64,000 nt of DNA from Terana coerulea (GCA_024811115.1 JAKOGH010000898.1:1-64000), one strand, 5' to 3'; positions 11,201 through 23,487 are shown, numbered from the stretch's first letter. A program made the numbers and translations. Notes: generated from the sequence alone by a model not told the origin.

Positions 11201-11963
11201 AGAGGGACATAGTCGCGTGTCTGCGACTGGTTGAGGGGCAAATCGCCGTAATGGTCTCGAAGCGGGTCCTGAACAGAATTGAAAAATAGTCAGCAAGGGT
11301 TGAACGGGCTAACAGTTCTGAGAAAGCAATTCTGCAAGCAGAATCAACATCAGAACCGCCTCAGAAACAGCTCCAGAGCCGCTTCTAGGTGATTATCGTG
11401 CAATAATCAAGTCCGTAATCGACTCGAAAAGCGACTCAAGAATCGCCATAATCGCCTGCTCTGACCTCCCCTAATAATGGTGGCGAAACATACCTCTTTC
11501 CACGCCTGAAGCTGCTTCTGCTTCCTCTGCTCCGCCTCCACCTCTTCCTTCTCCTCCCTGTCCGTCTTTCTCTCCTCTCTCTGCTCACTCATACTCGGTT
11601 TCCTCTGCGTGCTTGGACGAACGATCTCATGGCTATGCGAGAAGCCCTCGTCTCCGTTGGCATCCTTGATGGGTATTGCGGGTGGTGGATGGCCGTTAGC
11701 AGCCAGAGGGAGCGAGTCGCGGGACTTGTCGTGCGTGCTGTGAGAGCGAATGTGCGAGAGAACCTTGGAGACAGGATTCTTGGAGATGCGGCCTCTGTCT
11801 TTATCATCTGTAGCGGAAGCGACAGAATGAGAGGTAACCGCTGAGGTAGAGGGAGTCAGCGAACTGGACGGAGAGGTTGGTGTGGCGGCGTCGCCATTGT
11901 GCGTGCTGGACGTTGGCGAGGTGGGGAGGTGACCTTGGAGACGAGCTTCTTGAAGGCCGACAT
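8229..11963 (-). CDS. erdS: aspartyl-tRNA synthetase fused to DUF2156 domain: ergosteryl-aspartate synthase (ErdS-like)
   Basis: Eight exons join in frame from the ATG at 11592: 11592-11494, 11268-10807, 10754-10617, 10560-10426, 10350-10018, 9966-9688, 9633-8683 and 8621-8229, 929 residues. An OB-fold anticodon-binding domain is followed by a class II core. Motif 2 ([15 protein letters not shown]) lies near 337-351, and motif 3 (GGGGVGLER) near 539-547 with FPRDP just after. The protein then continues about 350 residues with a DUF2156 (aminoacyl-tRNA transferase, MprF-like) domain. This architecture is the one described in 2020 as ErdS, which charges tRNA-Asp and transfers Asp to the 3-hydroxyl of ergosterol. 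An upstream exon portion (11963-11593) encodes a Ser/Thr/Pro-rich leader starting [14 protein letters not shown]. It connects to the rest only if one C is added in the CCCC run at 11923-11926. Either a one-base assembly error or translation from 11592 is possible. Confidence 0.9.
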
Positions 11964-12660
11964 GTCCGCGTCAGGGACTGGTTATGAATGCTCTATGGTA
12001 TCGTGTCTGTCCGCTAGGCTCAGGCGTTTAGGTCTGCGTTTGTATGGGAGATACGAGACCGAGTGTAGAGGAGGGTATACGAGAACGAGCAGTAAACGAG
12101 CGCGAACAGGCAGAGGTCAAAAGTCTGGCTCGGTTTTCTGGGCGCGATGCGTTATGAGGGGTGTAGCTGGTCGCCTACGGGGACGACGTCATCGCCGTGA
12201 GCCCGTGGAGCATCACGCGTACGCACACTACTGCCCGGATAGGAAGGTGTTCCCAGATGAACGCAGAGGATCCAGACCAGTGCCACCATCCTGAGGGCTT
12301 GACAAGAGGGGAGATGGGAGAAACACAGCGGTTTTGTGCGACGAGTGAAGCCCCTACAGACGGCGGGAACAAAGAACGTGGAAGATGCAAAGCGCCCATC
12401 CCGCTTGGACCCGCCTACCCCGCCCCCTTGCCTGTTTGGGACGGGTCCCTGGGCGCTTCGTTCCACCCAATGACGCGAGGTGATCCGCACGTCCACTCCA
12501 CTGAAATCGCCGGGACTTGCCCCATAACCACGATGACCGCGTTCGGCCGCTGGGAGCCAAATTCAGCAATGACATCCCACAGTCCAGAGCCTGGGCCTTA
12601 CAGGATCCTCAAGGAACCTTCGCAACGCTAGCTGCAGCTGCTACTACTGCTAGTCGTGCA
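11964..12660. other. upstream region of the ErdS-like gene
   Basis: Probable promoter and 5' leader region. The overlapping open frames here carry no recognisable protein. Confidence 0.4.
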
Positions 12661-12664
12661 GCTC

Positions 12665-13300
12665 ATCAACTCGAGCTGGGCTATTGTGTTGAAGACGGGC
12701 CGTGGTTGCGCCGCCCCGCGACGAAGGGCATTTCTTCGGGCTCAACATAGCGCAGTCATTCAGTGTACGGGACGTGTTTAAGCCGCCATTTCTAAATGCC
12801 TTCGCGACCGAGACTTCTCCACTTCCACAGCCCATCGATGAGATATATACCCGGAAGTACGAGGCGTTATCGTTCGGTGCTAGCCTTCGCCGTGACACAT
12901 AACCGCTCCACCTACCAGCATTGACTGTACTTCCCAGAAGAATGATACGGTGCCGCAACTTACCATCCTGAAAATGACATCCACCATGCGCGCACTGGAC
13001 AGCGCACTTCGCGGTGAACGATGCTTCTTCGGATTGACCACAACGCAGGCATCCATTGATCGGTACGTGTTTAAGCCGCCATTTCCAAATGCCTTCGCGG
13101 CCCGAACTCCATCACTTTCGCAGGTCATCGATTGTATATATACCCGGAAGTGCGAGGCGTTGTCACTCGGAGCCAGCCTTCGCCGCGACACATGCGGTAA
13201 TCGCTCTAGACACTTCACAATAAAGCGGTACGGTGCTGAAACACCTATCCTGAAGATAGCATCCACCATGCGCGCTCTGGACGTGGAACCGAGCCCGAGT
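12665..13300. repeat. diverged tandem repeat, unit about 280-295 bp, two copies plus a partial third
   Basis: GTTTAAGCCGCCATTT followed by AAATGCCTTCGCG occurs at about 12776 and again at about 13069. A second landmark, ATCCACCATGCGCGC, occurs at about 12979 and about 13260. Within the best-matched 125 bp, copies differ by about 25 substitutions and no gaps. Each copy carries ATATATACCCGGAAGT, a TATA-like word followed by an ETS-like word. Open frames run through both strands of the repeat, but substitutions are not concentrated at third positions, so I do not call a gene. Confidence 0.75.
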
Positions 13301-16300
13301 CAGTGGAAACCAGCAGAAAAACAGTACAAGAGGTACACATCATCCTAAAGGTGCTCCGCAAGTACAGCCATACATTACGCTCAGCTTACTCCGCTTCCGT
13401 GATCGCCAAGGGTGCCACAACCCAGCTCCTGGGGACGTGAAGAGCAAAGGGGTTTGATATCTGCATTACTGCCTTGTTGTGCGCCAGTGTCCCTGAATAC
13501 TTCCATATGTAGATGTTATAACTTTGTTTTGTGCTGCTTAATTACACAGCCCAATAGAATGCCCTTAGAACTTACCCCCTCACAGAGCCTACTCGACGAA
13601 ATCAAAGTTACGGAGAGAATATTGAAGATAACGATCTCATCTGTCAACCACAAGGAATAAGTCTTTTACAATTTGCTGCAGTACCTCACATAAGTATGAT
13701 GTTTGTATCCCAAATGGTCGAGAACAGTAAGTTGCTTACCGGAGACGCCTTGACGCGTGACTTCCTACATGGGAGGATTTCGGGATGACGCCACAAAGAT
13801 CCTTGTGGCGTTCCGCCACACCGGATCAGATGGAAAATCGGCGCTTTGCATCGGCGCGCTGCGCGCTTCAAAGTACGCCTTGCTGGCGTCCACCACTGGC
13901 AGTGGTACTCCGGCGAGCAGCACCATGCACAATTTTCTCTTGAACCTTGATTGCCCACCATCTTCTTGCTACCGTCAACCTGCGCACACTTCGAAGCTCG
14001 AGGCAAGTCGCTGACGACAGGGTCGACAAAGCCGCGACCGGTCGGACCGTGACACTCTCCGAGTCAGTCTGGTCGGAGTCACTGGGTTTCCCTCCGTGGA
14101 AAAGGGCTAAGTGTCGCAATAAACTTACACCACGATATCGCTCTTATGGAAGTTCATAGAGAGGTGACTACAGTAGTGAGTGGCTCATTTCGAGTCGTGC
14201 CGCGACGAGGGGTTGACTGTCCGACGTGAAGACGCCGGTTTTTGTGCAGACATATGTCATGACAAGACTGTAGATGATGACGCACAGACGCTAATTTGAG
14301 ACTTTGGTGATTCTATTTCTCACCAGCAGCTCGGTTCGGCTCTGGTTGCAGGCTGTAATGCAAATTTGGCCGACTCGAGCGCCATATCGACTCAGATCGG
14401 TTCGTCTCCAGCTTTACCAAACGACGTTGCTGTGCGCCGTGCTTAAGAAGCCCTCATGCACAGATGGCAAATATTTTGGTCCGAGTCATAAGCGTTCCCG
14501 CCCACTCCGCCACCTTGCGTTCCTGACAATCCGTAAACAACTTTTTACCGCATCAAGACCCGCGCTGTTCGGGACCCACTGCATTCTCCCTCATCTTCCG
14601 CCCAACAAACTCCAACATGCGTAAGACGCAGCATACATTTTCCCGGATGGATGGTCGAGTCACCGCTGCCAAAAGAAGCCTTACGTACGCCGCTTCTCAC
14701 AACTGTTACGAACAGCAGAAGCTGACCGCACGGGTTAGATGGGCAGTTCAACGTGACCTGGCACTCCGGGAGCGTAAGTATATTTAGCGTATATTGCGCA
14801 GGCACGATGCCGTGGGTGGCTGTGGCGAGGTGTGGCGCGTGCACCGTGTACGGCAGGACAGCGGGCGTGTGATACCGCCGAGTTGAAAGCTTGGTGAGCA
14901 CACGGCGTGCGCCGCCTCCAGAGGAGCACCCGCTGACAATGGGTGTTTGCATGCATGCAGGCATTGAGTTCGGTGGCACAGATATGTGGTCAGGCTGGGG
15001 TTGACTGCCAGCGCGTCGCGCCGACTGGAATCAGCACCGCACGGGATCTCCGCCGCGGCGCGAGGAGCGAACACGTCGTCGCAGCCACAGCACAGCGGCG
15101 AACCGTGTCTGACAGCGCATGCGAACCACCCGTCTCGGGAGGCGACTCGGGCGCGTCTTGGACGCCTCCGCAATGTCCTCGGAGAAGGCCTCGCGTACGT
15201 GGGGCGGCGCGCCACTGTTCTGCAGATCCCGCTTGGGTGGGGATGAGGAAATTCTTTAACGAACGGGGTAAATTGCGCGGAGACGATGCCGTGGGCGGCA
15301 CCTCCCTACTGCGTTCGCACCGAATCTCATGTTGTGCGGTGCACCTCTGAACGAACCCTGTTCCTAGATTGACTGGCCTGGGTGAGCCCATCCCACATAG
15401 CAACGCAATGTTGCAAGGCACGCCGTACCAGCGCATAGGAGTGCTCAACATTCTGCGCAGAAGTTTGTGAAAGTGCCATCATCGGGGCGGCCACGGAGCA
15501 CCGCGTTGTCTATGATCAGCATTGTTGGTCGTTCCAAAGTGGAAGGCATTCCACGGCGGCCCAGGCAACATCGCTCGTGCTGTACTTTGAAGACGAAGTC
15601 CGCGTCTACCACTCTACATGATTGCATTCGGGACTGGGAGGATACTCTATTTACCAGCTCCGTTCGACTGTGTTTCACGAGCCGCCCACGCTCCGGATGA
15701 AGTGCGTGTATGTCTACATGGCTGTATTTCACCAATCTGACAGGCGTCTCACCACAAAAGTTCTACGAAAGTGCTATTTCAACATTTCATCCAATTCCGC
15801 GAACTGGCGCGAGTGCATTGCCATTTCTGGCGAAATACGGCATACCCGCCTCTTTCTCGCTTCTCCCGCGGCCGTCGTCACGTACAGCCAGGCGCATCAG
15901 CGCCGAAATTGGCATCCCCGATTTGCGCATCGCGAGCATAACGACAGGCCGCTTCTATCAGGGTCGCCGGAAGGGTCGCCAGAAGGGTCGCCGCCAAAGC
16001 CGTGCGTTTCGCTTTTTTCTTCTTCTTTTGCAGCAATTTGCCCTGCGAACCTCCCGTGCACCGCCTCATTGTTCCTTGCATTTTACGGAAGGCCACACCC
16101 ATCAAGGCGAGAGATCAACAGCCGGGCTTTGGCGCCTCGGACGGACGGGGGCGGGCATGTGCTCTGCAGCGTTCGGTGCCGGACGCGTGCGGTGGACGAG
16201 ATGCGATCATCATCATCGCAAGGCACCATCCGGACGCCACAATTCTGGACAGGCGGCGGCGATCTCGCGTGCGCACCCCCATTTTCGTCTGACAGATGCA

Positions 16301-18782
16301 CCGCCGCGTCCCTTTTCTGTGCAGAACCGACGACCCTGTGGCGAGGCGAATCATCGCGAGAAAAAATAGGGGCGTGCGTGCAGATCTCGATCGCGTATAC
16401 TCCCCAGTGCGATGATTCCGTGGGTGCGTGTCCGTCGACGTGGCATACACGCCCGCGCAACGTCCGACGCGGTGCAGCCGAGCAGGCTGATCGCGGCGGG
16501 CGGCGCTGGGAAAAAAACACAAGGGGTTGCCAGTGCTACGCGGGGGTGGCCTGCAGTGCGACACAAGGGCAGTCTGGCAGGACATCAAACCGCGACTGTC
16601 GCACTGGCTGGATGTTAGCTCGTGAATTCCTCGGTACGCCCCCGTCACGTCGAGGACCGTGGGGTCCGTGTCCGCAGGCCAAGCACGCCCAGGCTCCGCC
16701 TCACGACGTGCAATATTCGGGATGATTGTCCCATGCGTCGGTGGTAGTAGCCTCGCGAGGGCTGCGCCTGTCCAGAACTGTCACCCCCGTTCACCCCATC
16801 TTGCGCCGCGAAGATGCACACATGGCTCAAGGGGATGAACTCTGGCCGCAGATACGCGATCGCTGTGCGACGCCTGGAACACGGAAGCCCCCGCATATAT
16901 CCGTCGCGGTTCGTTGCCTGGGACAACTTGACGCGAGCGAGTCACATTGCCGCATGTTCTCTCGCGGTTGTGGGTCGACCGCCCAAAGCATGCGGCCTCT
17001 CGCGACACAATCCTAATACGAGCTTTCCTCAATATCCCTATGTGCACCAATTTCCAGCAAGCTGGCCTCTTGAACATGTCTCAGTTGGATCACAAACAAG
17101 CGGTGTATTCGTTCTGTGAAATCATCGAGGTTTTCTCAAGGAACCCACCTCCGCAGACTGCCGTGATGGTATCTGAACCTTACCATTTACACAAGACGTC
17201 AAATTCGGCGCTTGGGTATGCTAAAGCTCCCTCTTCCACGGCGGCCTTCTGCTTTGCAGCTTCGGGCCCAGACAGGCGTACTCTGGTGTACTGCGACCGT
17301 GCGCTGTTTCCGCCCAAGCTTCCTACACCCGCACACTGGACGGTTTCACGCCCGAGTCTATTTCGCGCTGCTCAGGTAACTCCGGTGTATGCCTGGGACG
17401 CGCGGGGGCAGTAGGCACGCCGCGCACGCGATCACCTGACGTTCCCTCGCGCGCGGTTCGCTGAATGGCCGCCCCGAGGCGCGAGGACGCACGCCCTGCG
17501 AAGGCATGCGTATATTCTGCGCTAGAACCAGGACGCCACATCGGTGCGCTCTGCCAATGTTACTCTCCCGAGCGTGCTGAGCGTGCTTTGCTGCGGCCTC
17601 GTGTGTGACAGAGCCTCTCACCGCCCCGGGTACCGGCATCAGCGCGTGAACCCGCGGAGGGACAGGCAGGGGGTGTGCTGGGAGTGCAGACATGCGCCAG
17701 TAGTCAAAGTCAGGACATTGACAGTTTGCGGCTGTCCGCGACACGATGCCCGGGAGTCCGCCATCCACGCAGATGAATCCTTTTTGTTGTCGTCGCCGTG
17801 CGCGCGGCGGCACACGCGTCCGTGGCCGTGATGCACGTACAGCTTGTCTCCGACGGCAGCCTCCTGCCTACAAATTGCAATGTAAGCTTGTACAGACGAC
17901 GGGAATGAACGGGCTGCAACAAAAGCACAGATGTCGCGATGATGTTGGCCCTCGTAGAGAATGATTCGGCCTGCTATTGTTCGAAACGCAGCAGCGCACG
18001 TCGCAAATGAAAACGGCGAGGCAGGAGCGTCCAACGCTGCGGCGCTCGCGAAGAGTTGTGGCGGAAGGGTGGCTGCGCGCCACGGCGGCTCCCAAGCGCG
18101 GCCCGCCCGCTGCAGCGCCACGTCGAGAGCGCCTTGGCGTCCTTGTGGGCGTGCGGACACGGCGTGCGGGGGTGCCTCTGGCCACCGCCATCACTCGAGG
18201 CCGATCTCAACACAGCGCCTTCGTTCGAGGGCATGCATTGCACACGACGCACGGCGTCCGCATTGCTGCTTCGCGAATCGGGCGCACGCACCTGAAACAA
18301 TAACGAGCCTTATTGTGCGGGGAACGGCCGGTCGTCTCGCGCACGCAGAAGAAGATTCTGATGCTGCCACATGATATACTATTGCCATATGAGCTAGACA
18401 GTGTGTGCATGATATACCCAAATACGACAGGACCACCGAAAAGCGTGGGGGGTTTTGGGGGGAGGAAGTAAGCTACTTTGTGGAAAGAATAGACAGAGGT
18501 AATCTAGAACGAAAAGCGACTACCCTGCGACAGGACGCTGCCTGGGATGAGATAGAGTAGGAATCTAGAAGATAGAGATGCAGAAGACAGGGATGCAGAA
18601 GATAGGGATGCAGAGGGACAGAGCGCGAATATGGGCTACACGGTGAAAACGAACGTCAGGGGGGGTTGAATCAATGATACAATAACGTATGCGGATGAGA
18701 TGAGCGAGTGAGGGGGAAATGCCAATAATAAAATAGATAGAACGACCTGCGTGTGTGCGCGGACAGTCACCGTCCCCAGCGA
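13301..18782. other. gene-poor stretch of about 5.5 kb, partly GC-rich
   Basis: No spliced gene, RNA gene or transposon protein could be supported on either strand. Many overlapping frames exist in the GC-rich part (about 14.8-18.3 kb), the longest at 15622-16725 (+), but none shows family motifs. Small repeats are present: a 12 bp word GGGTCGCC(G/A)GAA repeated about three times at 15959-15992, and a 15 bp GATAG(A/G)GATGCAGAA-type word three times at about 18571-18615. Confidence 0.5.
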
Positions 18783-20733
18783 TCAGAGTTCGCAGTGCGC
18801 GATCTCCTGTTCCCCTTCGAGGATCGTGTGCACGCGCTCGTGACGTGGGAGCAGCTGCACCCGGTAGGGCACCGGCGTGCGGCCGGACGTCCCCTCGTAC
18901 TCCTCGAGCGAGATGGGCTCGTGCGGGAGCTCATGGGTCTGGAACGCCCAGAGCAGGCGCGAGATGGCGAGGAAGAGGATCCGCTCGGCGACGTTGATGC
19001 CTGGGCAGATGCGGCGGCTGCAGGAAAAAGCACACGTTAGGCACGATGATGAATCTTGGCGGAAAAACGAGCACCCACCCCACACCGAACGACCAGTGGT
19101 CGCGCTCCATGGCGTTGGACTGATGCGCGGACTCGGACGAGCTCAGGTCGTCGCCCATGTACCGGTCGGGGTTGAACGTGTACCTACGACGCGACAATGA
19201 GTCAACGGGGCCACACACAATAAAATAGGCGCAGAGACGTACGGGTCGGCGTAGCGCGCTTCGTTGTGATGGAGCGTGAAGCAGTTCAAGATCAAGGCGC
19301 TGCCCTTGGGAATGAACATGCCGTTGTACACGAAATCTTCCGTCGAACTGTGCGGCGTCGCGTTCCAGAAGGGGGCGTGGACGCGGAGGACCTCCTTGAT
19401 GATGGCGCGCACGTACGGCAGGTCCTTCTCGTCCTCCGCGCCCGGCCAGCGCCCCCTTCCCACGACGCAGTCGAGCTCGTGCTGCGCCCGGGCCTGCACG
19501 TCCGGGTGCTTGCCAATGAGAGCGAGGAACCACTGAATGATGCCGGACGTCTGGACGAGGGAGAATCCATGTCAGCGCCTGGGACGTTATTGTGTCCTCG
19601 TACGTAATACGCACCGAGTGGACACCACCGAGCGCAAACGCCGCAGAGAGCATGCACACATCTTCCCAATCGAGCTTCTCCTGCTGCTGGCCCTCAATCA
19701 GCACCTTCGCGAGGCAGTGCGGGACGTTCTCGCCCGCGTCCATGCGCTCCTTGACGGCCATCACCATGGAGCCGTAAACCTCGATGAAGTCGTCGTGAAG
19801 CTTGCTGGCGCGCGCGTGAGTCTTGCTCGGCAGCCATTGCAGAGGCTCGATGAAGTCGACAAGGTTCGACAGGGGTCCTATGACCGCACTATATCAGCAC
19901 CGTGATGAAATGATATAACAATAAGATGCGAACCAGTGAGATCGTTGAACTCCATGGCCATCGCGAGGATACGCTGGATGAGGGGGTCCGAGGTCGAATC
20001 AGTGCGGGTGGCGAATGAAAGAGTAAGCATATTGCTGCAAATTTCAGGTGAGTCGTGGACCGCCTCAAGTGCGAAGAGAAAGCTTACTTGAGTGTATAGC
20101 GACCAGTATAGTGAGCGGGGTTAATGGGCATTGAGCCCTGCGCAGACTCCTTGTACAGCGACCGGATCATGATGCGAGCCTCGTAGTCGAGCATGTCGGT
20201 GTACCCCTGAATGGCCTTAGGGGTGAGCAGCTGCGCGGCGATCTTACGGTGCTGACGCCTGGGGCCCGCAGAGAGTAAGTATCGCGTCGCGGAATGCAAG
20301 AAGACGCGACGAACCAAGTCTCGCCATACGGCGAAGCAGTGATCGCGCGACCCTTGAGGATCGTCTGGTTCTTGGTGAAGTACTGCTTGCGACTGGAGAA
20401 GATCGCGCCGTTGTTGACGAGGAGCTCACGCGCGACATTGGCGTCCGAGACCACGACGTAGAGCTGGTTGCCGAGGAAGAAGGAGTAGAGGGGACCGAAT
20501 TTCTGCGCCCATGCATGCAGGGTGCGTTCAGGGTAATCCGGGAGGTAGAGGAAGCGGAAGAGGGGCCCAGGGGGAATGGAGTTGCCATTCTTATCGACCA
20601 GGTTTTTGCGGAAGAAGAAAGGAAGGACAATGTACAGCGCGGCCGCAACGACAAGTACAAGGGTCAAATTCGCGTCAAGGTTCTGCAGAGTCAGGAGGCT
20701 GTCAGTGAGAGTGCGGGGTACAGAGAGAGGCAT
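18783..20733 (-). CDS. cytochrome P450 monooxygenase
   Basis: Seven exons (20733-20315, 20258-20088, 20034-19934, 19877-19615, 19550-19243, 19183-19079, 19017-18783) give 533 residues, a usual microsomal P450 length. A hydrophobic N-terminal anchor lies at about 23-42 and is followed by a proline-rich IPPGP hinge. Helix K ExxR is EVLR at 371-374. The heme-binding loop is FGVGRRICPG at about 453-462 with Cys460 as axial ligand; it is split by an intron after GVG. The oxygen-activating I-helix reads GGVHST at 314-319, with histidine where most P450s have Asp/Glu. A similar His is known in some fungal ent-kaurene-oxidase-like families. Substrate is unknown. A TATAAAAG box lies 140 nt upstream. 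No frame break seen. Confidence 0.92.
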
Positions 20734-20871
20734 GACGAACGACGGGAGTGCGAATGTGCACGGGCGTGGTCGAGACGACGCTCATGGTGAAGAAGAGAGG
20801 CAAAGGAAGAAGTGAAAAGAAGAGCGAAAAGGTCGAAGAGGCCGTGGAGTCTGCCTGCATTCCCAGGCGGT

Positions 20872-20879
20872 CTTTTATA
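20872..20879 (-). promoter_or_regulatory. TATA box of the P450 gene
   Basis: TATAAAAG on the minus strand, about 140 nt upstream of the P450 start codon. Confidence 0.5.
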
Positions 20880-20889
20880 TGTCGAAGGG

Positions 20890-23487
20890 GCACGCGAGCG
20901 ATCTGGAGGCATTCGCGCAGCGCAAAAGTCCCATCGCCAGATGAGATTTCGACAGGGCCGATGCGAAAGGCATGTGAAGTGGTAAAAGGCTAATGGGCCT
21001 GATCGGTTGAGGCAATCTCAGACGGCTGGTGCGATACCCCATTGGCCAGGGACGCTCGTACAAAGAGATTCCGAGCCGTGCGTGGCAGAACGGGATGCTT
21101 TTTGTGGATGTAAATCCGGAAAAAAAAGAACGGGTTGTGTATCCGAGTGGATCCCGCCGCACGAGTGTGATCGTATCCGCTATTGTCCAGACGGGGCGCC
21201 GAGATCGGTTCGCGGGTCCAAGCGCAAAAGCAATTGTGAGCGGTGACGGAAACGGACAATAAGATGGGGGCAGGATCCGTACAAAGATGCCGTCGTTGTT
21301 GGCTCCGTGGACGAGGGCGATCAATGCGCATCTTTCGGTCTCGCGACGTCCGCATCTTCCTCCATTTGGCACGAGGCCGCCTTGCCTGCTTTACCGACAA
21401 GTTGCCGCTTACCGAAGTGTTTCACCACCGCCAGTCGCCAGAGACTGCCGTAATGTGAAGGGTGCGCTTGCAGTGACGGCCAAGGAAACGGCATTGCTGG
21501 AATTGCTGCACCGCTACGGCACCTGCAACAAACGTGTATTTTTTTAGTCGTGGCATGCTGCGGCGAGCCTGTCGGGCACATTATGTGATAGATGACATAT
21601 CAATGCACAAATGACATGGAGTCCACCCCAGGAGCGGAAAATAATATTTTATTGGGCATGTGGCGCGCTTTGCAGGGGAGAGAGCTGAGGAACAATGCAT
21701 CGCGAGGATCTCGGCGCAAGGAGCGCAAATTTCGACCCTGGCCGCTTTGCAGAAGCACGGATCTGCAAGATCCATCATCTGCTCGTCATGCGCGGTGGCG
21801 TAGCGAGCTTGACTCACGCCCCCGACCCGTGCGAGCACAGCGACGGCGACATGGATCGAGATGGCTCGCGGTGCCCAGGAAATCCGCCTGTCCGTGCGCA
21901 GTCACTGAACGTCCGAGGTGCGGGTGCGGCCGCAAAGGGAATGCCTTCAGGCGTACCTTGCGAACACGGCGCGCGGACGGTCGCCTGCGCGAAGCGGGCT
22001 GTGGGCAGATGGCGGCGGGGAGAGATGCTTGGACGGCGACGCTTCACACGGCGTCCCAATTGGGCGAGGAGGGGGCCGCGCGGGCGCTCGTATAGGGGGG
22101 GTGATCGTGGGAAGCCATCAATGGGGAAACGGCATTCGAGAAACGCGACAGCCATCAATTCCCGCGCTCCGAGGCCCCCGCCAGGGCGGGAGCAACGAGC
22201 TGCGACCGCGCGACGCAGGCGCGCGGAGCCGACCTTCGAGCCTCCCGCCACAGGGCGCGCACAGCCTCGCGCCGTCGCACCTCAGTTCGACGCCCGGCGA
22301 ATCTACCGCTGAACTGGTTCGGTGTGCCGTAAGCGTGTGCGGCGTACGTACGCAGCTCGCGCGTCCCCGTACCCGAGCCAAACCGAACCGAACCTCGAGA
22401 ACCGCCTCAGCGTCCCGCGCCCGAGCGCGCCGCGGGGCTCTGGATTCAACTAAGTACGTCCGTGAGTCCCACCCCGCCCTTCCTTACCCGCCCCCTTTGC
22501 CTTCGCTTTCGCTTCGCCTCCGCTGCTCACATACATCCCCCTCCCTGCGCTCCCACTTGTCTCTTCCTTTTCTCCCCTCTGTGGGACGCGCTCGCGCCCC
22601 TTCTCGTCCCTTTCGAGCTCCTCGCTCAGTTCTCTGACTGTGTGACTTTGGGGGGCTCGGTCGCCTCAGGGCACTGCACGCCATCAGGCCGCGCATATTT
22701 CTGCTCATCAGAATCGGCCATGCGAGGAGTGGGCTGAGACGTCTTGCGTGTGTCTCGATTCTCGCGGCCCTTGGCGTCGTCCTGTCGCTGCTCCTACTTC
22801 TGTGCTCGAGTTTGTACTTTACGAGGGCGCATTTCATTTACTTACTTCGCTATACATGTCTTCTGAACGCTATGCTCATTGCTGGACAAGCAGCCATACA
22901 AATCGAGCTGTGAGAGGCCACATCGACGTAATGTCCCCATCCGGGGATTTGCGTGCTATCAGCGTACTGTGCCCTCCCATCTTACAGGTTGACAACTGAC
23001 TTCGCTTCTCCACAGTCAAGACGTTCCTTACAGAACTATTCGTTGCCTTTATCGTCCTACGCGAATGAAGCATTCATTTCGAATCATGATCAGTGTTTAC
23101 CTAACCTACCATACTGAGACATTGCCTTGTGGATGGGGCTCCGGTCATTCCAGGCTCCATCAAGCACAGAACCGCCCTAGGCTGCATCGAGCAACTCCTT
23201 TCCGGCTACGGTTTTTCCTCGTCGCCACAAGTCAAGGTCTGTGTCCCTATATATCCCCTTGACTCGAAGGCTGTCCCCTCAAGTCGCTCTCACCTCTTCC
23301 GCAAAGGTGCAGCCCTCCGTACTCGATCCGGGAACGAGGACGTTGACCCAGTCGATCATCCTGACTTCATAACATCTTCATCACTCGAGAGGTGCGTCCC
23401 AGATCCCCTATTGTTCTCCAAAGATTGGGTTTAGACTGATGAAGCTTCTCTCCTACAGTACTGTGTACGCGTCGATCATCCGCCAAT
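20890..23487. other. intergenic between divergent P450 and membrane-protein genes
   Basis: About 2.6 kb without a supported gene. A strongly pyrimidine-rich stretch (C/T tracts on the plus strand) spans about 22465-22630. CTATATATCC near 23250 may be a TATA element for the downstream gene, whose ATG is at 23488. Confidence 0.45.

Noticed and set aside
12702..13348. Coding gene within the tandem repeat (frames on both strands)
   Set aside because: Substitutions between copies are spread over all codon positions and no motif is visible; treated as a repeat.
15622..16725. 367-codon plus-strand frame in the gene-poor region
   Set aside because: No recognisable motif, composition shifts along its length, frames of similar length overlap it on the other strand, and there is no splice or promoter context.
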